This document shows positions 39,054 to 47,121 of a stretch of 64,000 bases of DNA, piece after piece. The position numbers were made by a program, and so were the translations under genes. The notes beneath the pieces are model-generated. The model saw nothing but the letters and a program-made list of their open reading frames with translations. It was not told the origin of the DNA and searched no databases. The stretch is from Bryobacterales bacterium (GTDB taxonomy: Bacteria; Acidobacteriota; Terriglobia; Bryobacterales; Bryobacteraceae), in the NCBI GenBank assembly GCA_003135055.1, contig PLDF01000499.1:51087-115086 (forward strand), given 5' to 3'. Each line of letters starts with the position of its first letter. Within the stretch, counting starts at the first letter, position 1.

Positions 39054-40003
39054 CGCAAGCGGAACTCGATAGTTTAGTGGCGCAGATCGGCGAGGAAATC
39101 CTCGCGCGCGTCGGTACGCCCCAGGTCGGTGGCGCGGGGCCATGCCCTGCGAACCCCGAGGAAATCCTCGCGCGTGCGGGCAATCTCCAATCGCTTCCTG
39201 GTGGCAAGGAGGGACTCAATCTGCCCGACCAGGTCTGCCCCGGCTGCCAGCAGCGCTGCCCGCAAACCTGCGCGCGCAACACCAAACAGATCATCGCCGC
39301 CGGCGCCGACCGCGTTTCCGCCAGCGATCGCTTGACCAAGATCGATCCGGCCATCGCCGCGCTCATCGATCACACCATCTTGAAGGCCGATGCCACGCGC
39401 GCCGACATTGTGAAAGTGTGCCGGGAAGCGCGTCAGTATACCTTCGCCAGCGTGTGCGTCAACCCCTATTGGGTCCCGCTGGTGCGCGCGGAGCTCGCCG
39501 GCTCGCCCGTCAAGGTCTGCACCGTGGTCGGTTTTCCTCTCGGCGCCACCAGCACCGAATCGAAAGTCGCGGAGACCGCCGCCGCCGTCCGCGATGGCGC
39601 GCAGGAAATCGACATGGTGATCAACATCGGCGCGCTCCGCTCGGGCGATCGGGACGCCGTACGCTCCGATATCGGGCAGGTGGTCCGCGCCTCGCACCAG
39701 GGCCGCGCCATCGTGAAAGTGATTATCGAAGCTTCGCTGCTGAAGGACGAGGAGAAAGTGCTTGCCTGCCAGCTCGCCAAGCAGGCCGGCGCCGATTTCG
39801 TCAAGACCTCCACCGGCTTCAGCACCGGCGGCGCCACCGCGCACGATATCGCTTTGATGCGCGCCGCGGTCGGGCCCGAAATGGGCGTCAAGGCGTCTGG
39901 CGGCGTACGCACGCTCGACGATCTCCGCGCCATGACCGCCGCCGGCGCAACCCGCATCGGCGCCAGCGCCAGCGTCAAGATTGTCGAGGCCACCGCTGCC
40001 TGA
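39050..40003 (+). CDS. deoC: Deoxyribose-phosphate aldolase with a microcompartment-type N-terminal extension
   Basis: A 317-residue class I aldolase (2-deoxyribose-5-phosphate to acetaldehyde and glyceraldehyde-3-phosphate). The aldolase core starts near residue 95 ([19 protein letters not shown]). Asp in [11 protein letters not shown] and the Schiff-base Lys252 in [16 protein letters not shown] are present. The 94-residue extension begins with an amphipathic helix [17 protein letters not shown], a pattern of BMC encapsulation peptides, and continues with a [12 protein letters not shown] cluster. The canonical enzyme is about 220-260 residues. The GTG start overlaps rpiB by 4 nt. Confidence 0.88.
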   Translation: MTQAELDSLVAQIGEEILARVGTPQVGGAGPCPANPEEILARAGNLQSLPGGKEGLNLPDQVCPGCQQRCPQTCARNTKQIIAAGADRVSASDRLTKIDPAIAALIDHTILKADATRADIVKVCREARQYTFASVCVNPYWVPLVRAELAGSPVKVCTVVGFPLGATSTESKVAETAAAVRDGAQEIDMVINIGALRSGDRDAVRSDIGQVVRASHQGRAIVKVIIEASLLKDEEKVLACQLAKQAGADFVKTSTGFSTGGATAHDIALMRAAVGPEMGVKASGGVRTLDDLRAMTAAGATRIGASASVKIVEATAA

Positions 40004-40010
40004 ATTGCCT

Positions 40011-40100
40011 CAGACAACGCCGCGCCAAACAACGCGGAGCCAAACAACGCCGCGTCAGACAACGCCGCGTCAGAAAGCGCGGCGCCAGACAATGCCGCGC
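40011..40100. repeat. 15-bp tandem repeat (6 units) between deoC and the phosphatase
   Basis: Units resemble CAGACAACGCCGCGC with 1-3 mismatches each. Read in the deoC frame after its TGA the region is open and encodes Ser-Asp-Asn-Ala-Ala/Pro-type pentapeptides, continuing without stop into the phosphatase start at 40124. The 120-nt gap thus keeps frame across a single stop codon. Confidence 0.8.
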
Positions 40101-40123
40101 CACCCGCGCGCCCGGAAATAGCC

Positions 40124-41869
40124 ATGCAAGCCACCCGCAAAGCCCCGGTCCGTTTCCGTGAAAGGTCTGAGCTGCTCGACTTTCTGCTCGAAGTGTCGGC
40201 CGCCACGGCGCAGACGCTCGATCTCGATCAGCTCCTCGGCAACGTCGCCGAAATCGTCCATCGCGTGCTGCCATACGACCTCTTCGCCATCCTGCTTTAC
40301 AACGAAAAGCGTCGCGACCTCCGCATCCGCTACGCCGTCGGCCACCGGGAAGACGTCGTCCGCAGTCTCTCCGTTCCGCTCGGCGAAGGCGTCACCGGCG
40401 CCGCCGCCGCGCGGCGCGAGCCCGTACTCGTGGGCGACGTGCGTAAAGATGGGCGCTATCTGAATACCGTGGACGCCGTACGCACCGAGCTGGCCGTACC
40501 CATGACCGCTCGCGGCAAGCTGGTGGGCGTGATCGATCTGCAATCGACGCGCGTCGACGCCTATTCCGAGTACGACCGCACCCTGCTTCGCCTGATCGCC
40601 GCCCGCGTGGCCGTCGCCATCGACAATGCGCGGCTCTATTTGCGCGTAGAGCGGCAGAATCGCACCCTCAAGACGCTGGCGAATATCTCGCGCGAATTTT
40701 CGTCCATTCTCGATTTGAACGAGCTGCTGCCCAAGATCATCGAGACCATGCGCGAGCTGATTAACTACGACGCGTTCAGTATCCTGCTGGTGGATCACGG
40801 CGGGAAAGCGTTGAAGCATCTGTTCAGCATCCGCTACGACCAGCGCGTCAACGTCGATAATATTCCGATCGGAAAGGGAATCACCGGCGCCGCGGTCGAA
40901 TCGCGGCAGGTGGTTCGCGTCGACGATACCGCCAAAGACCCGCGCTACATCGCGTCGCATCCCGACATCCGCTCCGAAGTTGCCCTGCCGCTGATCGTGC
41001 AAGACCGCGTTGTGGGCGTGATGGATCTCGAAAGCGACCGCGTCGGCTTCTTCACCGACGATCACGTCCGCACCCTCACGCTGCTCGCGCCGCAGGTAGC
41101 CAGCAGCGTCGAAAACGCGCGCCTGTATCAGGAGCTCGCGCAGCGCGAGCGCCTCATGAACGAAGATCTCAAGGCCGCGCGCGAGCTGCAGAGCGTGCTG
41201 CTGCCCGATGCGGAGCCGGAAATCGAAGGCCTGGATGCGGCCGTCCGCCTGCGCCCGGCGCGCGGAATCTCCGGCGACATCTACGACATCTTCGAGCAGC
41301 CCGACGGGCAGACCGCCATCGCATTCGGCGACGTCAGCGGCAAGGGCGCGGCCGCGGCCCTCTATGGCGGCCTGATGAGCGGCCTGTTGCGCATTCTCGC
41401 CCGCCGCCCCCGGCGTCCCGCGGGCTGGATGCGCGCGTTGAACGAAGCGCTCATTGAGCGCAAGGTGGAAGCGCGCTACGTCTCTCTGCTGGTGCTGCTG
41501 TGGAACCCCAAGACGCGCCTCATGGTGATGGCCAACGCGGGTTCGCTGCCTCCCATGATCTGCCGCAACGGCGAGGTTTTGAAGATCCGCGTGGAGGGAC
41601 TGCCGTTGGGCCTGCTCGAATCGCGGGAGTATGAGGAAGTGGAATTCCAGGCGCAGCCGGGCGACATCGCGGTGCTCTACTCGGACGGCATTTCGGACCA
41701 CATGAGCGCCGACGGCCACGAGTACGGACGTGGACGGCTCGCGCAGGCGGTGCGCGCCAATAGCGGCAAATCGGCGGTGGATTTGATCGGCGCCATTTTC
41801 AAGGACCTCGACAAATACAACACCACCGCATTTGACGACCAGACGATTTTTGCGATCAAGGTGAAGTAG
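40124..41869 (+). CDS. GAF-GAF-SpoIIE (PP2C-type) phosphatase
   Basis: A 581-residue protein. Residues ~20-165 and ~190-340 are two GAF sensor domains (VPLGEGVTGAAAARREPVLVGDV; IPIGKGITGAAVESRQVVRVDD). A linker helix AARELQSVLLP opens the SpoIIE phosphatase domain, with ARGISGDIYDIFE, AIAFGDVSGKGAAAALYGG and DIAVLYSDGISDHM metal-binding Asp sites. It probably dephosphorylates an anti-sigma-antagonist or a similar target in response to a small ligand or redox signal. Cytoplasmic. The frame is open upstream to the deoC stop codon. Confidence 0.9.
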   Translation: MQATRKAPVRFRERSELLDFLLEVSAATAQTLDLDQLLGNVAEIVHRVLPYDLFAILLYNEKRRDLRIRYAVGHREDVVRSLSVPLGEGVTGAAAARREPVLVGDVRKDGRYLNTVDAVRTELAVPMTARGKLVGVIDLQSTRVDAYSEYDRTLLRLIAARVAVAIDNARLYLRVERQNRTLKTLANISREFSSILDLNELLPKIIETMRELINYDAFSILLVDHGGKALKHLFSIRYDQRVNVDNIPIGKGITGAAVESRQVVRVDDTAKDPRYIASHPDIRSEVALPLIVQDRVVGVMDLESDRVGFFTDDHVRTLTLLAPQVASSVENARLYQELAQRERLMNEDLKAARELQSVLLPDAEPEIEGLDAAVRLRPARGISGDIYDIFEQPDGQTAIAFGDVSGKGAAAALYGGLMSGLLRILARRPRRPAGWMRALNEALIERKVEARYVSLLVLLWNPKTRLMVMANAGSLPPMICRNGEVLKIRVEGLPLGLLESREYEEVEFQAQPGDIAVLYSDGISDHMSADGHEYGRGRLAQAVRANSGKSAVDLIGAIFKDLDKYNTTAFDDQTIFAIKVK

Positions 41870-41981
41870 CATGCAGCCCCCAGCAATCCCGCGGCGACCG
41901 CCGTGCGATGCGTGCCCGTTGAATCATCCCGATGCCTATCGGGATTTAGTAGAATATGGATTGGCACCCCTGGAATCCCCC

Positions 41982-42203
41982 ATGGAGTCGAAATCCCGAA
42001 GCATTGCCAAGGCCGTGAGCTATCGCGTGCTAGGGTCCACAACCACGGCCCTGGTGTGTTTCCTGTTGACCCGCAAGGTAGCGCTTTCGGCGGACTTAGG
42101 GATCTTGGACATGGTCCTCAAAATTGGCCTGTATTTCGTGCACGAGCGTTTGTGGAACCACCTCAGCTTCGGCCGGTCGAAGCGCCCCGAGTACGAGATT
42201 TAG
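41982..42203 (+). CDS. DUF2061 membrane protein
   Basis: A 73-residue protein with two membrane stretches: VSYRVLGSTTTALVCFLLT and ADLGILDMVLKIGLYFVHERLW. SRSIAKAVSYRVLGS and YFVHERLWNHLSFGR match the small DUF2061 family exactly in arrangement. A longer frame starting 37 codons upstream lacks family resemblance there. Function unknown. Confidence 0.85.
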   Translation: MESKSRSIAKAVSYRVLGSTTTALVCFLLTRKVALSADLGILDMVLKIGLYFVHERLWNHLSFGRSKRPEYEI

Positions 42204-42258
42204 GAGCCCGCCCTGAGTTGCATGAGAATATCGGGACTCACCTGCCACTACTCTATTC

Positions 42259-42841
42259 ATGCCGAAAAAACTACCTTCCGCCGCCGAACAGTTGGCCGTG
42301 CCTCTGGAATTGGTCGAACGGAGAATCTACGTTATCCGCAGCCAAAAGGTCATGCTCGATGCCGATCTGGCGGGGCTCTATTTGGTGGAAACCCGCACCC
42401 TGATACAGGCGGTAAAACGCAATAGCGGTCGCTTCCCAACGGACTTTATGTTCCAACTTTCCGCCCAGGAGGCAACGCTTATGCGATCACAATCTGTGAT
42501 CGCATCCCGGCGCAACGCGAGATTCCTCCCCTACGCATTCACCGAGCTCGGCGTTGCCATGCTCTCGTCCGTGCTAACTAAGCAGCGAGCGCGCGGTGCA
42601 AATGAACATCGTCATTATGCGCGCCTTCGTGAAGCTCCGCGAGGTGCTCGCATCCCATCGCAGCCTGGCCGCCAGAATCGGGAAGCTGGATGCCACGCAA
42701 AAAGATCACGCCTCTATTCTTGCCATCGTCATCAAGGACATTGAGACTCTGGCAAAGGGCGTGGCGAAGGAGTTTGAAAAGCTGAAGCAGCCTCCGCCCA
42801 GCCGTAGAGCCCGCATCGGCTTTTACCCCGTCCAAAAATAG
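42259..42841 (+). pseudogene. ORF6N-domain protein, frameshifted
   Basis: The first frame (42259 to about 42590) has the ORF6N DNA-binding pattern: VERRIYVIRSQKVMLDADLAGLY, ETRTLIQAVKRNSGRFPTDFMFQL and FLPYAFTELGVAMLSSVL. The family continuation (VQMNIVIMRAFVKLREVLA...PSRRARIGF) lies in another frame from about 42593. The shift falls in a GCGCGCG run and fits a 2-nt insertion. Phage-derived family; the product is truncated unless the shift is a sequencing error. Confidence 0.75.
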
Positions 42842-42874
42842 CCTCGGCAGCCGCGCTGCTATACTCGAATTTCC

Positions 42875-44830
42875 GTGTTCCACTCCATTGAAAAGCAGGT
42901 TTCGAGCGCCTTTCGCGCGCACATCCAGGCGCGCTACGGCGTGGATTTGCCCATCGCCATAGAGCAGCCGCGGCAAAGCGAATTCGGCGAGATGGCCGTG
43001 CCCGCGGCATTCCAGTTGGCCAAGCTGCTCAGACAGTCGCCTAAGAAGATCGCCGCCGAGCTGGTGGAAGATCTGGGTTCGATCGAAGGCGTCGCGGCGA
43101 TGGAAGTGGCGGGCAACGGGTTTATCAACATCCGGCTCCGCCGCGGATCATACGGCGCGTCGCTGCTCGTCGGCGACGATACGCAGCCGGCCGGATCGGG
43201 CGAAAAGATCATCGTAGAGCACACCAATATCAATCCGAATAAAGCCGCGCACATCGGTCATCTGCGCAACGCGACGCTCGGCGACGCGTTCGTGCGCATG
43301 CTGCGCGCGCGCGGCGAGCAAGTCGAAGTGCAGAACTACATCGATAACACAGGCGTGCAGGTGGCCGACGTGGTGGTGGGCTTCCTCAAAGAGGGCATGA
43401 CGCCGGCCGGCGTGCGCGCGCTCATCGCAGACCCCGCCGTGCGCTTCGACTACCACTGTTGGGATCTCTATGCGCGCATCTCGGCCGAGTACGGCGAGAA
43501 CAAGGAGCTGTTGAAAGACCGCGGCGCGACGCTGCACGCGATCGAATCCGGCGAAGGCGATGTGGCGGAGCTGGCGCATCTGGTGGCCGACGCGATTGTG
43601 AAAGCGCACCTCGCCACCATGCTGCGGCTCGACGTGGAATACGATCTGCTGCCGCGCGAGAGCGAGATTCTGCACCTGAACTTCTGGTCTTCAGCGTTCG
43701 AGCTGCTCAAAGAGCGCAACGCGATCTACTTCGAGACCGAAGGCAAGAACGCCGGCTGCTGGGTGATGCCGGGCCTGTCGGAAGAGGGCAAGGTGATCGT
43801 GCGATCGGACGGAACCGTAACTTACGTCGGCAAAGACATCGCCTATCAGCTTTGGAAATTCGGTCTGCTCGGCAAGGATTTCTACTACCGCCCGCTTCAG
43901 ACCTATGCCGACGGCCGCACCTTGTGGGTGACCACGGATGTTCCCGACACGGATGTTCCCGACGTGGCCCAGCCCGACCGTTCCGGCCACCAGTTCGGGC
44001 ACGGTGCGCAAGTGTACAACGTGATTGACGCGCGGCAATCTTATCTGCAGGACGTGGTGGTAGCGGGCCTGCGCGGGCTAGGCTATAACAGTCAGGCGGA
44101 CCGCTCGGTACACTTCTCTTACGAGATGGTGGCGCTTTCGCCGCGCTGCTGCGCGGACCTGGGCATTCCGCTTTCGGAGGAAGATCGCAAGAAGCCCTAC
44201 GTCGAAGTCTCGGGCCGCAAGGGCCTCGGCGTGAAGGCCGACGACTTGATGGATAGCCTGATCTCGAAAGCTATGGAAGAAGTCTCGTCGCGGCACGCCG
44301 AGGCGCCGATCGAAGAGCAGAGGATGGTCGCGTCGCAGATCGCCATCGGGGCGTTGCGCTACTTCCTGCTGAAATTCACGCGCAATTCGGTGATCGCATT
44401 CGATCTGCAGGAAGCTCTCAGCTTCGAAGGCGAAACCGGCCCGTACGTGCAATATGCCGCCGTGCGGGCGCGCAACATTCTGCGCAAGCTGGAAGAGCGC
44501 GGCGAGACCGTGCCCGATTTCGCGGCGGAACTGAATGCCGATGCCATGGCGCGCCAGCTCGCGGCGGAAGATTCGTGGCAGATGCTGCTGGCGGCGTCCA
44601 AAGCCGATTCCGCCTTGGAGCGCGCGGTCGCGGCGGGCGAGCCGGCGCACATGGCCAGGTACGCGTTTCAACTGGCGCAGGCGTTCAACAACTTTTATCA
44701 TCAGTATCCGGTGTTGCAGGAACAGGACCGGGAAAAGAAAGTCTTCCTGCTGTGGATGACCGATTTCTTCCGGCGCCAGTTGGAAAAAACGGCCGGCATC
44801 CTCGGAATCAAGATTCCGGCATACATGTAG
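42875..44830 (+). CDS. argS: Arginyl-tRNA synthetase
   Basis: A 651-residue class I synthetase starting at GTG. An N-terminal additional domain is followed by the HIGH motif (HTNINPNKAAHIGHLRNATL, residues 126-129). The class signature continues with EVQNYIDNTGVQ, the tRNA-binding INTERACTION block DGTVTYVGKDIAYQLWKF, and a KMSK-like GRKGLGVKADDL. The C-terminal anticodon-binding domain ends in a TAGILGIKIPAYM tail. The gene carries a short internal 15-bp tandem duplication at 43933-43962 (Thr-Asp-Val-Pro-Asp repeated). Essential housekeeping gene. Confidence 0.95.
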   Translation: MFHSIEKQVSSAFRAHIQARYGVDLPIAIEQPRQSEFGEMAVPAAFQLAKLLRQSPKKIAAELVEDLGSIEGVAAMEVAGNGFINIRLRRGSYGASLLVGDDTQPAGSGEKIIVEHTNINPNKAAHIGHLRNATLGDAFVRMLRARGEQVEVQNYIDNTGVQVADVVVGFLKEGMTPAGVRALIADPAVRFDYHCWDLYARISAEYGENKELLKDRGATLHAIESGEGDVAELAHLVADAIVKAHLATMLRLDVEYDLLPRESEILHLNFWSSAFELLKERNAIYFETEGKNAGCWVMPGLSEEGKVIVRSDGTVTYVGKDIAYQLWKFGLLGKDFYYRPLQTYADGRTLWVTTDVPDTDVPDVAQPDRSGHQFGHGAQVYNVIDARQSYLQDVVVAGLRGLGYNSQADRSVHFSYEMVALSPRCCADLGIPLSEEDRKKPYVEVSGRKGLGVKADDLMDSLISKAMEEVSSRHAEAPIEEQRMVASQIAIGALRYFLLKFTRNSVIAFDLQEALSFEGETGPYVQYAAVRARNILRKLEERGETVPDFAAELNADAMARQLAAEDSWQMLLAASKADSALERAVAAGEPAHMARYAFQLAQAFNNFYHQYPVLQEQDREKKVFLLWMTDFFRRQLEKTAGILGIKIPAYM

Positions 44831-45374
44831 GCGAGCCCAAGAGTCCGGCTGCTGGAAAACGAAACCGGCACGCGCGTGATCCAAGCCTTGCTCGGCCACA
44901 GCCGCATCTCTGTCCAACGCTCCCAGTGCGGCCTCCCGACCGCTGGCCCAGGGACCAGGATGGTTCGCTACTCATTGCCTCGATGCCGCCAGGCTCGCCG
45001 GACCAAGCCGATGACGCTCCCCATTTCAGATAGCTTGGCTTTGCTTGCCGAAGTCGTCCGGCCCCCCATAAACTCGCGCCCTTGCGGCGCTGTCGCAGCC
45101 GGACGCTGGTGGCGCCGAAGATCGAAAGCCGATGGTTTCCGTGGATCTCCTCCTACGGCTGCCGGCGAGAAAGGTGCGGGGAATACCTGCGGCTGTCGCC
45201 CGAACGATGGGCCATCGAGGCTCATATTCAGTCCGCGAGAGAAACGTACCAGGACTTTAAGGAACGTGCGCTGGCGATCACGGGCCGGAGTACCAAATCG
45301 CCCTAAAAGTTCACGTACTCCCAATTTCCAGAAGTACCTTCCGGACAGCGCCGGGCCTATGCTGAAATTGCTTT
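44831..45374. other. Gene-poor stretch with decayed fragments
   Basis: Contains an integrase-like fragment (44849-44913) and otherwise open frames in several registers without family resemblance. No hairpin or promoter stood out. Confidence 0.4.
44849..44913 (+). pseudogene. Tyrosine-recombinase C-terminal fragment
   Basis: About 21 codons reading LLENETGTRVIQALLGHSRI, the pattern (HLLExGTDxRVIQxLLGHSxI) near the catalytic His of tyrosine recombinases. No other recombinase motif is visible. It sits just after argS, a plausible former integration point. Confidence 0.45.
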
Positions 45375-45530
45375 ATGGATCGAGTCGACCTCCTTCTTCT
45401 GGCTTGGCTGACATTGCTCGCTCTTAGCTTTCGTCTACACCTGCGATGGATGCGCTTCATAGCCGCGCGCGTTGAGGATCGCACCGTGCGCAGCTTGATA
45501 ATTGCGCTCCAGCGGCGCAGGCTGGTTTGA
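45375..45530 (+). CDS. Small hydrophobic ORF, unknown
   Basis: A 51-residue ORF starting MDRVDLLLLAWLTLLALSF, a single membrane-helix or signal-like stretch, followed by a basic tail (RLHLRWMRFIAARVEDRTVRS...). It ends 1 nt before the stop of the convergent YkgJ-like gene. No ribosome site is obvious. It resembles no family I know; coding status uncertain. Confidence 0.3.
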   Translation: MDRVDLLLLAWLTLLALSFRLHLRWMRFIAARVEDRTVRSLIIALQRRRLV

Positions 45531-45920
45531 TTACCGGAACTCCGTTCCCAACGTCCGCGCCGTTTCAATCTGAATCAGCGGTCCCTTGCCGATGCCCGGG
45601 CAATATCGCGCGGTCTTCTTCCATTCCCGCGGGCTATCCACCAGCGCCGGCCAAAACGGGAAAACCCGGCACTGCGCCGGCTTGGCCGGGTGAATCGAGC
45701 AACCGTGGTCTACAAGGAAGTGACATTGCGAATCGCGCGGCACGCGCAGGCGAAGCTTGTTGCGCGTGCGATACGCGTAGCGCCGCTCGAACGTCCTGGC
45801 CGAAAGGCCGACAAACCTGGCCGCGCGCGTAAGGTCGGCTTCGGTCAGGTACACAAAGCCCTGTTGACGGCAGCACTCGGTGCAGCCGGGCTGGCATTCA
45901 AAGCGAAGACCGGCGGACAT
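45531..45920 (-). CDS. YkgJ-family cysteine-cluster protein
   Basis: A 129-residue protein with the cysteine pattern CQPGCTECCRQ, a central QCHFLVDHGCSIHPAKPAQCRVFPFW and a late CPGIG. This is the YkgJ/Fe-S oxidoreductase-like zinc- or iron-chelating family (CxxxCxxCC...CxxxxxGCxIHxxRPxxC). Small cytoplasmic protein; metal-binding role inferred. Confidence 0.85.
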   Translation of the reverse strand: MSAGLRFECQPGCTECCRQQGFVYLTEADLTRAARFVGLSARTFERRYAYRTRNKLRLRVPRDSQCHFLVDHGCSIHPAKPAQCRVFPFWPALVDSPREWKKTARYCPGIGKGPLIQIETARTLGTEFR

Positions 45921-46597
45921 GCCTCATTATCCCCGATGTCAGTGTGGGCGCGAAGATCGATAGCCTGAAGCGCTTCAAAGATTGCCCATTCGGACACATG
46001 GCGATTGCCGCCCCGGCTTGCTCATATCCGGCGGAACATCAATCGTCATTCTCGCAGCCAACGTCTCGGAAGTTGGCGCAGCGGTGGTGCGCCAGCGCGC
46101 CACCGCTCATCACCTTCGCGGCGTCAGCCGTCTCTCCGCTCTCCGGAAACTTACCTGCAAGCCCTTTATTTCACTGAACACTGTCGCGGTATTTTTGCTT
46201 TGATTTCTCCGCGTCCTCCTGCCTCCGCGCCCTCGATAATCGCCTGGACTAGAATCGTCCGACTCTTTCACCGGAATCCGGACTTCCGCAAAAACTCCGC
46301 GCCTTCCTCCGCCGCTCCGCGCCTCCGCGTTAAAATCGACAGCCTCGACCTTCCGCTCACCCCCTCCCCTTCGGCAACGCCCCTCAAGTTTCCTCGCTCT
46401 ATGAACGACGACAGTCGGCGCGGGTGCTCTCAGGCTCCTCTGCGCCGCGAAACCGATGAAACCTTTATCAGTCACGCTGAAGTTAACTTTATATTTCCCT
46501 GCGTTTCAACCCTTTTCGCCTCCAACGGGTCTGCATCGCTAAAACTGTGTGCCACTCTGAAGTCGGGATCAACGTTTGTGAGGAAGCGTTTTCAAGA
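45921..46597. other. Gene-free stretch with CTCCGCGCCTCCGCGTT repeat
   Basis: No gene supported. The 17-mer CTCCGCGCCTCCGCGTT at 46315-46331 is one copy of the repeat that forms the 18-bp inverted repeat at 6315-6468. Related C-rich words lie at about 46205-46235. The segment ends in the promoter side of the next gene. Confidence 0.45.
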
Positions 46598-47083
46598 ATG
46601 CGTCTGTTAGCCCTGGCATTATTGGCGTCTGCCACTTGGACCATGGCTCAGACGAAGATCAGCGGGTCGCTGGAGTGCGCCAGCCCCGCATTCCACCAGG
46701 TGATGGAGGTAGGCGACCGCACCGGCCATACCATGATTCTGTCGCAAAGAGAGTGCGTGTGGTCGCAGCCGTTGAAAATCGAAGGCGCCAGCAGCAAGGA
46801 AGATATCCTGTACCTCTTCACCGACGCGCGCCAGGACGGAGCCCGCGAGACTGGCTATAACACCCTGGTGATGTCTAACGGCGACAGGGTCTTTATGCAC
46901 TACGCCGCCTTCGTGAAAAACAACCGTCGGAAGCCGGCATCTGGCGTGGGGACATTTGCTCTCAGCAGCGGTACGGGAAAATTTCTGGGGATATACGGCA
47001 ATGGAACGTCGGTCTCACACAACGCCGCGGATGGAAAAATGACGGTGCGCGTCGAGGGCCAATACACGCTTCCCAGGTTCTAG
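46598..47083 (+). CDS. Secreted protein, unknown function
   Basis: A 161-residue protein from the ATG at 46598 with a clear signal (MRLLALALLASATWTMAQ). The mature part is a beta-rich domain: KISGSLECASPAFHQVMEVGDRTGH is followed by two Gly-rich strands ending GQYTLPRF. No family recognised. Faces the OMP gene convergently. Confidence 0.6.
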   Translation: MRLLALALLASATWTMAQTKISGSLECASPAFHQVMEVGDRTGHTMILSQRECVWSQPLKIEGASSKEDILYLFTDARQDGARETGYNTLVMSNGDRVFMHYAAFVKNNRRKPASGVGTFALSSGTGKFLGIYGNGTSVSHNAADGKMTVRVEGQYTLPRF

Positions 47084-47121
47084 TGAAACCACCCCGCTGA
47101 CACAACCCCGGTGAAACAAGC

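Noticed and set aside
40011-40100. Possible CRISPR-like array
   Set aside because: The 15-bp units are contiguous without spacers and encode a pentapeptide periodicity.
40070-41872. 600-residue minus-strand frame inside the GAF-SpoIIE gene
   Set aside because: Antisense shadow with composition typical of third-position GC bias.
44968-45324. 118-residue minus-strand frame downstream of argS
   Set aside because: No family resemblance and no ribosome site; treated as part of a decayed stretch.
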